Of a stretch of 38,484 nucleotides of DNA, positions 31,219 to 38,484 are shown one piece after another. The position numbers were made by a program, and so were the translations under genes. The stretch is from CAYTCZ01 sp964436315 (lineage in GTDB: Bacteria > Actinomycetota > Thermoleophilia > Gaiellales > Gaiellaceae): the NCBI GenBank assembly GCA_964436315.1, contig CAYTCZ010000023.1:1-38484 (forward strand). Direction: 5' to 3'. The notes beneath the pieces were generated by a model, which searched no databases, was not told the DNA's origin, and worked only from the letters and a program-made list of their open reading frames with translations. Numbering within the stretch: the first letter of the stretch is position 1; the number at the start of each line of letters is the position of its first letter.

Positions 31219-31302
31219 TCACGGACCCCACTTGACTGCGCCGCCGGATGCGGCGAGCGTGAGCGCGGCGATCAGCGCCAAGGTCAGGCGTAGCCGTAGC
31301 AC
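31219..31302 (-). CDS. 27-aa hydrophobic, signal-like peptide
   Basis: Minus-strand frame from GTG 31302 to TGA 31219. The peptide begins MLRLRLTLALIAALTLAAS and ends GGAVKWGP. A perfect Shine-Dalgarno AAAGGAGG (31316-31309) lies 6 nt before the GTG, among the best ribosome sites in the window, which makes translation likely. It consists of a positively charged start, a hydrophobic helix and a short polar tail, i.e. a membrane peptide or a secreted microprotein. No family known to me; too short for ordinary gene callers. It stands alone between the XRE-TPR and HxlR genes. Confidence 0.6.
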   Translation of the reverse strand: MLRLRLTLALIAALTLAASGGAVKWGP

Positions 31303-31397
31303 CAGGAGCCTCCTTTCGTTGACTTTTGGGAACTGAGGGGCCTACGGTCTCACCTTGGGCCGCGGCAATCAAGAAGGCGTTGACTCGTGTGCTTGTT

Positions 31398-31418
31398 AGG
31401 CTCCCGAGTTCGGAGCCT
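31398..31418 (+). promoter_or_regulatory. Inverted repeat over the ribosome-binding site of the XRE-TPR gene
   Basis: AGGCTCC (31398-31404) and GGAGCCT (31412-31418) form a 7-bp stem with a 7-nt loop. The right arm contains the GGAG Shine-Dalgarno, 7 nt before GTG 31423. It could be an operator for self-repression or an RNA hairpin limiting translation. Confidence 0.5.
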
Positions 31419-31422
31419 GCGT

Positions 31423-32814
31423 GTGAGTCAAGAGAGTCAGATCGAGTCCATCAGGACCGAGTCCATCGGGACACGACTGCGGCGACTTCGCCTGGGGCGC
31501 GGTCTGTCCCAGCGTGAGCTCGAAGGCCCGGGTGTTTCCTTCTCGTACATCTCGAGGATCGAATCCGGCGCCCGCGAGCCATCTGTCAAGGCGCTCCGAG
31601 TTCTCGCCGCGAAACTCAGCGTCAGCCCCGAGTACCTGGAGACTGGTCAGGAGCTCGACCCTCGGAGTGAGCTCGAACTCCGGCTGCGCGATGCCGAACT
31701 CGAGCTCCGTCTCGACGACGTTGCCGGCGCCGAGCAGAAGCTTCGGACGATAATCGACGACGCGCTCGCTGCAGGAGAGGGCGAACTCGCCGACCGGGCG
31801 CGGATCTGCCTCGGCATCGCCGCGGCCCATCAGAATCGAGATGAGGAAGCGGTAGAACTCCTCGAAGGCGTGAGCCGCGACGGTCGTCCCGGTGTCATCG
31901 AACGACCGGACCTCTACGGTGCACTCGCCCGCTCATACGCCGAGCTCGGCGAGACGCCGAAGGCTGTGGCACTCCTCGAATCATGCCTCGAGCGGATTCG
32001 AGCGTCGGAGCGAACCGACGACATCCTGTTCATTCGATTCGCGAGCTATTTGAGTTACGCGCTCATGGACATCGGCGATACGGCTCGGGCGCACGACAGT
32101 CTCTCCGAGGCGCTCCGGCGGGCTCCAGGCATTGAGGATCCAGGGACCTTGACCCGCCTGTACTGGTCGCTCGGTCGGTATTACGCGAGCGAGGGGCCGG
32201 CTGGGCTTGCGCTCGACTACTTCCGGAAGGCAATCGCGCTGCTCGAGACGACTGAAGATCGTTTCTTCCTGGCCCGCGCGCACGAGGCGGTCGCGACGTT
32301 GCTGCTCGATCAGGCGTCTCCCGATTCCGCCCAGGAGCACCTCGAAGTCGCAGAACGGCTCTTTCAGGAACTCTCCGAGCCGGGTGAAATCGGGTCCGTT
32401 CATACGGAATGGGCTCGTCTCTCACTCCAGGGGGGCGACGTGGCTGTGGCGCGAGAACATGCGCTCGAGGCGTTGGATTTGCTCGAGAACAGCGAGCCTG
32501 CAAGCGTCGGGCGCACCTGGCGGACGCTCGCCAGAGTCTTCGTCGAGCTCGGCGAACCCGACCTGGTTCATCGGTGTTACGAGACGGCGATCCAAGTGCT
32601 AACGACGAACGGGCCGCCCGGGGAACTCGCCGAGACATACCGCAGCTACGGGAAGTTCCTCCGCGGCGTCGGTCAAGAAGTCGAAGCGCTCGATGCGTTC
32701 GAGCGCGCGGCGGATCTCTCGTCTCGAGTGACCGCCGACTCTGCTCCCTCGGTTCTGGAAACACCGGCCGCGAGGGACCTCGAATCCCTCCGTGAGCGGC
32801 CGGCTAGCTCCTAA
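31423..32814 (+). CDS. XRE-family HTH regulator with TPR repeats
   Basis: Protein of 463 aa. An N-terminal XRE helix-turn-helix (about 16-72, GTRLRRLRLGRGLSQRELEGPGVSFSYISRIESGAREPSVKALRVLAAKL) is followed by about eight TPR-like helix pairs to residue 440, e.g. LYGALARSYAELGETPKAVALLESCLERI, RLYWSLGRYYASEGPAGLALDYFRKAIALLE and RSYGKFLRGVGQEVEALDAFERAADLS. This layout is shared with peptide-sensing (RRNPP-like) and developmental regulators, where the repeats bind a peptide or partner. The neighbouring 27-aa membrane or secreted peptide is a conceivable ligand, but that is speculation. GTG 31423 is preferred (GGAG upstream); an in-frame GTG at 31387 is possible. Confidence 0.88.
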   Translation: MSQESQIESIRTESIGTRLRRLRLGRGLSQRELEGPGVSFSYISRIESGAREPSVKALRVLAAKLSVSPEYLETGQELDPRSELELRLRDAELELRLDDVAGAEQKLRTIIDDALAAGEGELADRARICLGIAAAHQNRDEEAVELLEGVSRDGRPGVIERPDLYGALARSYAELGETPKAVALLESCLERIRASERTDDILFIRFASYLSYALMDIGDTARAHDSLSEALRRAPGIEDPGTLTRLYWSLGRYYASEGPAGLALDYFRKAIALLETTEDRFFLARAHEAVATLLLDQASPDSAQEHLEVAERLFQELSEPGEIGSVHTEWARLSLQGGDVAVAREHALEALDLLENSEPASVGRTWRTLARVFVELGEPDLVHRCYETAIQVLTTNGPPGELAETYRSYGKFLRGVGQEVEALDAFERAADLSSRVTADSAPSVLETPAARDLESLRERPASS

Positions 32815-32873
32815 GCTCCTGGGGCTCGTCCGAAGCGCCCACCCTCGGCGTATCGTGCTGCAAACCCGCGTGT

Positions 32874-34406
32874 CTACTCCCAGGGAGGTGGGTTGAAGAC
32901 CCAGCGACCGCCAACCATGGTTGCGACCGGCTGAACTTCTCGGAGGTCCCCGACCTCGAACGGATCGCGGTTGAGAACGACCAGATCCGCTAGCTTGCCG
33001 GGCACAAGGGTGCCCCGCGCACCCGGATTCGCTTCGAGTCGCGGCGGATTCGCTGTCGACGCGGCGAGAGCCTGCTCGATCGTCAACGCCTGTTCCGGTC
33101 TCCACGCGGGACGATCATCGAGGGTCCTCAACACGGCGGCGCGAACTCCCTCGAGTGGATCGAGTTTCTCGATCGGAGCGTCCGAGCCGTTGACCACAAG
33201 AGCCCCGGACTCGAACAGCGAACGGTAGGCATAGGCGCCGTCGAGTCGCGTCGACCAGTGTCGCTCGGCGAGATCTCGATCCGATGGCGCGTGGCTGAAC
33301 TGCACCGAGGCCGCGACTCCGAGCGCTTCAAACCGTGCGATGTCCTCGGGCGAGATCAGCTGCGCGTGCTCGATGCGCGGCGCGCCGACTGTCGCCCAGG
33401 CGTCCCGGGTCGCCTCGAAAGCATCGAGCGCATCCCGGTTGGCGCGGTCACCGATCGCATGGACGGCGACTGGGAATCCCGCCGAGGCGGCACGTCGGAT
33501 TATCTGTTCGAGCTCGGCTCGGCTGGAGATTGCGACTCCGGTTCCGTCGAGAAGTCGTGCCGTTCCTGACGCCAATGTGCCGTCGAGAAATGCCTTGATG
33601 TAGCCGATGCGGACGAACGAATCCCCGAACCCCGAAGCAATGCCGAGTGCTTCGAGTTCGTCGAGACGCTCGTGGGGCAGGGATTGCCACACGCGGATCG
33701 TCAGGTTCCCTTGCTCGCGCAGACGCTGCCAAACCCGAAGCACACCGAGCCCACCGTCCTTGTCGTGGATCGCAGTGATCCCTCGCGAGTTGGCAACACG
33801 GATCCCTTCGCGTGTTGCGTCGAGCATCTCGTCTTCGGTCGGGCTCAGATGCCCCTGTCGAAATCGCCATGCGGCTTGCTCGCGGAGGATGCCTGTCGGG
33901 CGCCCTTGCCGGTCACGCTCGACGACAGCCTCGGCCTCCGAAAAGTCCGGTTCGGCCTTCGAAAGTGCCGCGGAGTTGAGCCAGAGGGAATGCCGGTCTC
34001 GTGCGACCAGCGCCGTCGGGACGTCGCCCGTGACCTCGTCGAGCGCCTGTCGGGTCGGCTCGTCTCCGGTCGGCCAGTCCCCCTCGCGCCAGCCGTGTCC
34101 TCGAATCCAAGCCTGCTCCGTTCCTCGCGCCACGCTGGCTGCAACGCGATCGAGCGCTTCGGCCAGCGAGCGGGTGCCCTCGAGGCTCACCTCACGAGCC
34201 GCCAGCGCCCAGCTTGCGAAATGCACGTGAGAGTCGGTGAAACCGGGAACGACGCAGCGACCTCCGAGGTCGACCCGCTCGGGACTGGGGAGCGCTACCT
34301 CGTGCGTTCCCACCCCGCCCGCAACCCGATCCCCAGCGATCGCCAGGGCGCGAACCTGAGGGAGAAACGGGTCCATCGTCCGGATCACGCCGCTCTCGAG
34401 AATCAC
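32874..34406 (-). CDS. Amidohydrolase of the YtcJ-like (Amidohydro_3) family
   Basis: Protein of 510 aa. The beta-sandwich N-terminus is followed by metal ligands H60-V-H62 (GFTDSHVHFASW). Further site motifs are GYIKAFLDGTLAS, VAVHAIGDRANRDALDAFE, RIEHAQLISPEDIARF and the catalytic-type Asp in VVNGSDAPIEKLDP. It ends with the second sandwich strand PGKLADLVVLNRDPFEV. The family hydrolyses amides or formamides with one or two metals; the substrate is unknown. The start is GTG with TAGGCT 6 nt upstream, no Shine-Dalgarno, no signal peptide. It is divergent from the acyl-CoA dehydrogenase, and both appear leaderless. Confidence 0.92.
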   Translation of the reverse strand: MILESGVIRTMDPFLPQVRALAIAGDRVAGGVGTHEVALPSPERVDLGGRCVVPGFTDSHVHFASWALAAREVSLEGTRSLAEALDRVAASVARGTEQAWIRGHGWREGDWPTGDEPTRQALDEVTGDVPTALVARDRHSLWLNSAALSKAEPDFSEAEAVVERDRQGRPTGILREQAAWRFRQGHLSPTEDEMLDATREGIRVANSRGITAIHDKDGGLGVLRVWQRLREQGNLTIRVWQSLPHERLDELEALGIASGFGDSFVRIGYIKAFLDGTLASGTARLLDGTGVAISSRAELEQIIRRAASAGFPVAVHAIGDRANRDALDAFEATRDAWATVGAPRIEHAQLISPEDIARFEALGVAASVQFSHAPSDRDLAERHWSTRLDGAYAYRSLFESGALVVNGSDAPIEKLDPLEGVRAAVLRTLDDRPAWRPEQALTIEQALAASTANPPRLEANPGARGTLVPGKLADLVVLNRDPFEVGDLREVQPVATMVGGRWVFNPPPWE

Positions 34407-34412
34407 GGCTCA

Positions 34413-34418
34413 AGCCTA
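34413..34418 (-). promoter_or_regulatory. Putative leaderless -10 box (TAGGCT)
   Basis: Minus-strand TAGGCT is followed by 6 nt and the amidohydrolase GTG; same box and spacing as before the pterin dehydratase. Confidence 0.5.
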
Positions 34419-34500
34419 TGTTCACTGGCCGTGAGCTCGTGCAGCTCGTTCCGGTCACCGCGGGACGACGCGTGCCAGTAGGTCCGAGCGGCCGCGAGAC

Positions 34501-34506
34501 TAAACT
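34501..34506 (+). promoter_or_regulatory. Putative leaderless -10 box (TAAACT)
   Basis: TAAACT is followed by 8 nt and GTG 34515 of the acyl-CoA dehydrogenase; this spacing favours 34515 over GTG 34509. Confidence 0.45.
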
Positions 34507-34514
34507 CCGTGCCG

Positions 34515-35696
34515 GTGAGCTGGGATCCCTTGACCGAGGAGCAACGGGAGATCCGATCTCTCGTTCGCGACCTCGCCCGCGATCGGATCGCGCCGCGCGC
34601 TGCCGAGATCGACGAGTCGGCGGAGTTTCCGTGGGACATGGTCGAACTGTTTCGTGAGGCGGACATTTTCGGGCTCTGCTTCGAGGAGCGCCATGGCGGC
34701 ACGGGCACCGGCGCCCTCATGGTTTTGGCTGCAGTGGAGGAGATTTCGAAGGTCTGCGCGACGACCGCGCTGATACTCGCTGTGCAGGAGCTTGGGTCGC
34801 TTGCCCTCAAACTCGTCGGTACCGACGAGCAGCTCAACCGCTACACGCCCAAGCTAGCCAGTGGCGAGTGGTTGGCCGCCTACGCACTGAGCGAAGCTGG
34901 GTCGGGCTCAGACGCCGCCGCGATGCTGTCCACCGCTCGGCGAGACGGTGACGAGTACGTCTTGAACGGCTCGAAGCGCTTCATAACGAACGCGGCCGTA
35001 GCGCAGCTCTACACCGTCTTCGCGAAGACCGATCCAGAAGCCGGGCACGCCGGCGTCTCGGCGTTTCTCGTCGAGGCCGATACGCCTGGATTTGAGGTCG
35101 CTCGCGTCGAGCCGAAGATGGGTATCAAGGGGTCGACGACGGGAGAACTCGTTTTCGAGGACTGTCGAGTTCCGGCGGAGAATCTCCTCGGCCAAGAAGG
35201 CGAGGGATTCTCAATCGCGATGCGGGTGTTGGATCGTTCTCGACCCGGCGTCGCCGCACAGGCGGTGGGTCTCGCCCAGGGCGCCACTGACTACGCGCTC
35301 GAGTATGCGCGGAACCGTGAGACGTTCGGGCGTCCAATTGCCGAACACCAGATGATTTCGGCCATGCTCGCCGACATGGAGACGAAGTGCGAAGCGGCCC
35401 GCGGGCTTCTCTATCAGGTGGGGCTCCTGATCGATCAGGAGCCATCGTCAGAGGAGCTCACGAAGTTCTCCGCGATGAGCAAGCTCTTTTGCTCCGACGT
35501 GGCAATGGAAGTGACGACCGATGCGGTGCAGATCCTCGGTGGTTACGGCTACATCAAGGAGTACCCAGTCGAACGAATGATGCGCGATGCAAAGATCACC
35601 CAGATCTACGAGGGGACGAACCAGATCCAGCGGGTCGTGATCGCGCGTGAGATGTTGAAGGAGAGCCGAGCCTTCCGCCTGGCCGGGATCGCTTAG
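34515..35696 (+). CDS. Acyl-CoA dehydrogenase
   Basis: FAD-dependent acyl-CoA dehydrogenase of 393 aa. It has an N-terminal helical domain (LTEEQREIRSLVRDLARDRIAPRAAEID) and FAD/substrate motifs YALSEAGSGSDAAAM and GSKRFITNAAVA. MGIKGSTTGELVFEDCRVPAENLLG, RETFGRPIAEHQMISAMLADM and GGYGYIKEYPVERMMRDAKITQIYEGTNQIQR follow. The catalytic base is the Glu in IYEGT (about E366), as in short- and medium-chain and branched-chain enzymes. It oxidises an acyl-CoA to the 2-enoyl-CoA, passing electrons to ETF; chain specificity is not clear. GTG 34515 is chosen from the upstream -10 spacing; GTG 34509 adds two residues. Confidence 0.94.
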   Translation: MSWDPLTEEQREIRSLVRDLARDRIAPRAAEIDESAEFPWDMVELFREADIFGLCFEERHGGTGTGALMVLAAVEEISKVCATTALILAVQELGSLALKLVGTDEQLNRYTPKLASGEWLAAYALSEAGSGSDAAAMLSTARRDGDEYVLNGSKRFITNAAVAQLYTVFAKTDPEAGHAGVSAFLVEADTPGFEVARVEPKMGIKGSTTGELVFEDCRVPAENLLGQEGEGFSIAMRVLDRSRPGVAAQAVGLAQGATDYALEYARNRETFGRPIAEHQMISAMLADMETKCEAARGLLYQVGLLIDQEPSSEELTKFSAMSKLFCSDVAMEVTTDAVQILGGYGYIKEYPVERMMRDAKITQIYEGTNQIQRVVIAREMLKESRAFRLAGIA

Positions 35697-35716
35697 CGCG
35701 TCCTGCCCGAACGAGT

Positions 35717-35738
35717 GAGCGGGCCCTGGGGCCCGCTC
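35717..35738. terminator. Strong GC hairpin between convergent genes
   Basis: GAGCGGGCCC (35717-35726) pairs with GGGCCCGCTC (35729-35738), 9-10 bp. It lies in the 65-nt gap between the acyl-CoA dehydrogenase and the convergent secreted protein. There is no T-run, but the stem and location suit a bidirectional terminator. Confidence 0.6.
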
Positions 35739-35761
35739 GGAAAGCGACTCGTGAGACTTCG

Positions 35762-36331
35762 CTAGTGGCTCGGAGCCACGGGAGGCCTCGACCGGAGAAA
35801 CAGCGCTATTGCAACTCCGGCAAGAACAACGATCGCTGCGATCGCGGCGCCGATCGATGCATCTCGCCAGGAGACCCCGTCGTCCGACTGGAAGACAACG
35901 GGGGTCTGTGGGGCAGCGGCCGTGTTCGCCGGGAACCGTTCTGAAGCGGCCTCGAGCGCCCTCACCTTGGTGGCGAACGTGTCGGGCCCCTCTGACTGGA
36001 TGGCCACGTTGTAATCACGCATGGCTTCGAGTTTCTTGCTGTCCTTGTACGCCTGGAATGCGGCCGTGTAAGCCCTCATCGCATCTTCCGAAACCACCTG
36101 GTTGTCGTTACTCATCTGATTCGCTCGGGCGGGCACTTCGTGTGCGCGAACCGTATGCTCGGCGACTCCACCCGGGCCGCCCCTTCGGAGCTGAAGGGTG
36201 ACCTGTTCACGCTCGTCGATCGACGTGAACTCGCCGGGGACAGCAAGGGCTGACGGGGCCGCCAGGCTCGCTGCGGCAAGGCCGATTGCCAAAGATTTCC
36301 TGACTCCATATCGCCGCCGCTCGCTCGTCAT
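35762..36331 (-). CDS. Secreted protein with C-terminal WRDAxIG membrane tail
   Basis: Protein of 189 aa. It has a signal peptide (about 1-30, RKSLAIGLAAASLAAPSALA) and a polar helical middle (SEDAMRAYTAAFQAYKDSKKLEAMRDYNVAI). The C-terminus is VSWRDASIG followed by a membrane helix (about 158-181) and a basic RSRPP tail. The tail matches the next gene (DWRDAAIG, helix, RNRD), so both belong to a group of proteins anchored at the C-terminus after export. No family or function is recognised. The ATG has GGGGAGGAAG 4 nt upstream. It is separated from its neighbour by a strong terminator, so it is transcribed independently. Confidence 0.75.
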   Translation of the reverse strand: MTSERRRYGVRKSLAIGLAAASLAAPSALAVPGEFTSIDEREQVTLQLRRGGPGGVAEHTVRAHEVPARANQMSNDNQVVSEDAMRAYTAAFQAYKDSKKLEAMRDYNVAIQSEGPDTFATKVRALEAASERFPANTAAAPQTPVVFQSDDGVSWRDASIGAAIAAIVVLAGVAIALFLRSRPPVAPSH

Positions 36332-36425
36332 TGTCTTCCTCCCCTACTCGTTAGCGACGTCTATGCCCACTTGACGTGTCCAGGACCCGGTTTCTTCCAG
36401 CCTGCGTCGGCGTCGTCGGACCAAA

Positions 36426-36456
36426 ACAAACGGGCCCCGGAAAGGGGCCCGTTTGT
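36426..36456 (-). terminator. Rho-independent terminator
   Basis: ACAAACGGGCCCC (36426-36438) and GGGGCCCGTTTGT (36444-36456) form a perfect 13-bp stem with a 5-nt loop. On the minus strand it is followed by TTTTGG (36425-36420), so it ends the transcript of the secreted protein at 36475-37167. Confidence 0.9.
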
Positions 36457-36474
36457 CGAGCAGGTGTACTCGGC

Positions 36475-37167
36475 TTAGCTCATGCCGGTGGCGACCCTGT
36501 CGCGGTTGCGAAGGATCATGACCGCACCGGCTGCGAGGAGCGCGAGCACGGCGGCGACACTGAAGCCGATAGCGGCATCGCGCCAATCGAATCCGCCGGC
36601 GGTGGGCTCGACCACTACTGGCGTGACGGGCGTCGCGTCTGGAGCGATTCCGACGCGAGGACCGTCGGTGCTGAATGGCTGAAGACCGGTCTCGGGCGCA
36701 ATCGCCGGGCCGACTCCAACCCCAGGACCGTCGGTGCTGAAGGGCGCCAGGTCAGTGCTGGGCCCGGATACCGGGCCGTGGCCGGGAACCGCGGGCAGCT
36801 GATCGATCGTGAACGTCGGCGCGGGAACCTCGGGGAGAATCGCCGGGTACCCGGGCACGACGTTCGGGATGGCGACGTTGCCAACGTACCGATCGACCGC
36901 GTCAGGTGTCGGTGTCGGCGTCGCCGTGTAGATCCGCTCCAGCGCGTCCGAGTATCCCTTCAACGCCTCGGCAGTCGGATCGACTCCGACCAGGAATCCC
37001 AGGTCACTTACCTCGTGCTTGCGGAGCTCCGCTGCGGCGTCAGAGCTCTGCTTGGTTCCATCGAAGAGCCCGCCGGGCTCCGCCTGTGCCACCGGCACGG
37101 CGATTGCCAGCAGGGCCAGCATTGAAACGAGGAACCGAATCAGGATGTTGCGACGTTTATGCGTCAT
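36475..37167 (-). CDS. Secreted Pro-rich protein with C-terminal WRDAxIG membrane tail
   Basis: Protein of 230 aa. The signal peptide (1-29, cleavage after AQA) is followed by a short helical domain (ALKGYSDALERIY, 69-80) and a TPTPTP linker. A Pro/Gly-rich region then contains two copies of PFSTDGPxVG (142-151 and 164-173), visible also at DNA level. The tail has DWRDAAIG (194-201), a membrane helix to about 219 and RNRDRVATGMS. Domain order and tail match the neighbouring 189-aa protein. It looks like a surface protein kept on the membrane by its C-terminus; function unknown. ATG 37167 has GGAGG about 10 nt upstream. The 203 nt between it and the sigma-partner gene hold no gene I can support. 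Confidence 0.78.
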   Translation of the reverse strand: MTHKRRNILIRFLVSMLALLAIAVPVAQAEPGGLFDGTKQSSDAAAELRKHEVSDLGFLVGVDPTAEALKGYSDALERIYTATPTPTPDAVDRYVGNVAIPNVVPGYPAILPEVPAPTFTIDQLPAVPGHGPVSGPSTDLAPFSTDGPGVGVGPAIAPETGLQPFSTDGPRVGIAPDATPVTPVVVEPTAGGFDWRDAAIGFSVAAVLALLAAGAVMILRNRDRVATGMS

Positions 37168-37370
37168 TTTGAGTTGCCTCCTCTCGTCGTCGCCTGCTCC
37201 TGTTGCTCACCGGACGCCCGAGAAGGAGGACTTCTTCCATCGCTCTTCAAACGACCCTTCTATGAATCGAATCTCGATGCCGGACGCGTTCGCTTCGCCG
37301 TGGAGTCGTCAAGACCGCGAACGCGAGCGTCGAGGCTCATCGGCCCCGGCGGCTTCGGAATCAGACTCGG

Positions 37371-37661
37371 TCAGACGTCGAGCCGGCGCCGCAACTCTTC
37401 CACGAGCGCCGGGTCGGGCTCGTAGCCTTCTGAGAGAAGCGCCTCCTCCAGGTCGGCAATGCACGCCTCCCTGAAGCTCGCTTTCGCAGTTGTGAGGGCG
37501 ACGATCTCTTCTATCTGACGTTCGACGTCGTCGAGGTCCCGGTTGGTCTTAGGGATCTCCTTGGCGGCCTCGACCCAGGCGTCGGGAGCGGGCGGCAGGG
37601 ATCCCAGCAGACGCGCCACCTCTTGTGTGTCGTCCAGCTGTCGTTTCTTATCGTTGGTCAT
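37371..37661 (-). CDS. Small helical protein paired with an ECF sigma factor
   Basis: Protein of 96 aa, all-helical and charged: VARLLGSLPPAPDAWVEAAKEIPKTNRDLDDVERQIEEI, then LTTAKASFREACIADLEEALLSEGYEPDPALVEELRRRLDV. No membrane segment and no zinc-binding HxxxCxxC anti-sigma motif. The gene starts 3 nt after the sigma factor stop, so the two are co-transcribed. It may modulate the sigma factor or simply share its regulation. I recall similar short proteins beside sigma factors in related actinobacteria, without a known role. Confidence 0.8.
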   Translation of the reverse strand: MTNDKKRQLDDTQEVARLLGSLPPAPDAWVEAAKEIPKTNRDLDDVERQIEEIVALTTAKASFREACIADLEEALLSEGYEPDPALVEELRRRLDV

Positions 37662-37664
37662 GAG

Positions 37665-38228
37665 TCAGCCACTCTCAAGACGTTCCGGATTCCCACTTTC
37701 TTCCATGAACTCCGCCCGAAGTTTGTCGAGGCACCGCGAGATCCGGCTCGCGACCGTACCCGAGGGGATTTCGAGCTGCTCGCCGATGGTCCGATAGCTC
37801 TCGTCCCGCGTGAAGAAACGATCGAGCATCTCGCGGCACGTTTCGTCGAGTGCGGCGAGTGCGTCGTGCAGGTCGAGCGCCCGGTCGATTTCCTCCATTG
37901 TCTCGGCCTCTCCGGCCGGCGATAGATCTTCGTCAGTCGGGTCCACGCGTGATGTCTTCCTCAGGCTGTCGATGCACTTCGTGCGCGTGATCTGGCCGAT
38001 CCAGGGTCGGAGCTCGGGCCCAGTCCACGCTCCCCTCTTGATACCCACGTACACGGCTTCGAAGACGGTCTGGAAGACGTCCTCGGCATCGTGTTGCGAC
38101 AGTCGAAAGACCTGCGTCGCGATCGCATAGACGTACCGCTGGAAACGATCGACGAGTTCGGCCCAAGCCACGTCGTCGTCCTGCTGGCAGCGGGCAACGA
38201 GTTCCGCATCCTGCGTCGTTAACGCCAT
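37665..38228 (-). CDS. ECF-type RNA polymerase sigma factor
   Basis: Protein of 187 aa. Region 2 (LVARCQQDDDVAWAELVDRFQRYVYAIATQVFRLSQHDAEDVFQTVFEAVYVGI...ELRPWIGQITRTKCIDSLRK) and region 4 (LAALDETCREMLDRFFTRDESYRTIGEQLEIPSGTVASRISRCLDKLRAEF) are separated by an acidic linker. Region 3 is absent, as in all ECF factors. ATG 38228 is preferred; an in-frame TTG at 38252 would add eight residues. A TAGGCG sequence lies 7 nt upstream, a poor -10 match. The signal and regulon are unknown, since no classical membrane anti-sigma gene is adjacent; the partner is the 96-aa protein downstream. Confidence 0.93.
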   Translation of the reverse strand: MALTTQDAELVARCQQDDDVAWAELVDRFQRYVYAIATQVFRLSQHDAEDVFQTVFEAVYVGIKRGAWTGPELRPWIGQITRTKCIDSLRKTSRVDPTDEDLSPAGEAETMEEIDRALDLHDALAALDETCREMLDRFFTRDESYRTIGEQLEIPSGTVASRISRCLDKLRAEFMEESGNPERLESG

Positions 38229-38299
38229 GACGCAACGCCTATGTTGGCGCAAATTCCCTGCAAAGGGAAGATCCCCACCCCCTCGCGCGTCATGTAGTC

Positions 38300-38484
38300 A
38301 TGCAACAGAGGCACGACAAGAACCACTCTGACCCGCAGCGGGCACGCCATCGGCGCCTCCTGGCCGAGGCGCGAAACGGGAATCTTGCGGGCGCGATTGC
38401 CGAGAGCCGGCGGCTTCGCCGCCGCCGTTTCTTCACCCGCGTCCTGCGCGAGAGCCTAAGCTCGGGGTTTTCCGCGAGCTTCGC
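38300..38484 (+). CDS. Partial ORF running off the window end
   Basis: From ATG 38300 the frame stays open to the window edge (61 codons), beginning MQQRHDKNHSDPQRARHRRL and continuing LAEARNGNLAGAIAESRRLRRRRFFTRVLRES. Arg-rich and helical; divergent from the ECF sigma factor across 71 nt. No family recognised; high GC alone can keep such a frame open, so confidence is modest. Confidence 0.4.
   Translation, partial: MQQRHDKNHSDPQRARHRRLLAEARNGNLAGAIAESRRLRRRRFFTRVLRESLSSGFSASF

Overview
The window looks like a chromosome fragment of an uncultured, high-GC Gram-positive actinobacterium, probably of the Thermoleophilia (Gaiellales/Solirubrobacterales) type. This rests on the strong G/C third-position codon bias, the mec-cysO-cysM-type sulfur-carrier pathway, an F420-dependent luciferase-like enzyme, a secreted HYR/RTX protein with the Cys-rich tail common in that class, and many genes whose start codon sits 6-10 nt behind a TANNNT box (leaderless transcription). 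A run of exactly 100 N (17135-17234) shows that it is a scaffold from a draft or metagenome assembly. I see no rRNA, tRNA, CRISPR array, phage or insertion sequence.

Layout. 1-3.4 kb: a DevS/DosS-like two-component pair, a divergent universal stress protein and a cupin. 3.5-8 kb: an F420 oxidoreductase, a membrane-anchored PASTA protein, a small tail-anchored protein and a large secreted HYR/FN3/RTX protein. 8.2-12.3 kb: an ornithine-cyclodeaminase-like enzyme facing a three-gene oxidative set (AhpD-like, VOC, FAD protein). 12.3-14.4 kb: a second two-component pair, whose kinase has a degenerate ATP-binding domain, plus a 63-aa protein. 14.6-17.6 kb: a CorC/CNNM-type transporter with a hairpin over its start codon, a cupin, a pterin carbinolamine dehydratase and a membrane protein broken by the gap. 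17.8-23.1 kb: a sugar cluster (xylose-isomerase-like, ABC binding protein without a signal peptide, xylulokinase) flanked by two SDR genes that both appear broken.

23.1-26.3 kb is the most interesting part. It is a tightly overlapping operon for cysteine biosynthesis by a ubiquitin-like sulfur carrier: rhodanese-E1, then CysO fused in frame to CysM, then a JAMM peptidase, then a lipoprotein. A 19-bp inverted repeat overlaps its promoter. The CysO Gly-Gly is buried inside the fusion, which implies proteolytic processing, internal translation initiation, or an assembly indel.

26.3-38.5 kb: a TPR membrane protein, the primary sigma factor, about 0.8 kb of repeat-rich non-coding DNA, an M20 peptidase, an HxlR regulator, a 27-aa secreted peptide, an XRE-TPR regulator, an amidohydrolase divergent from an acyl-CoA dehydrogenase, two secreted proteins sharing a WRDAxIG membrane tail, an ECF sigma factor with a small partner, and a gene running off the end.

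All functions are inferred from sequence motifs and remembered family features; no searches were run.
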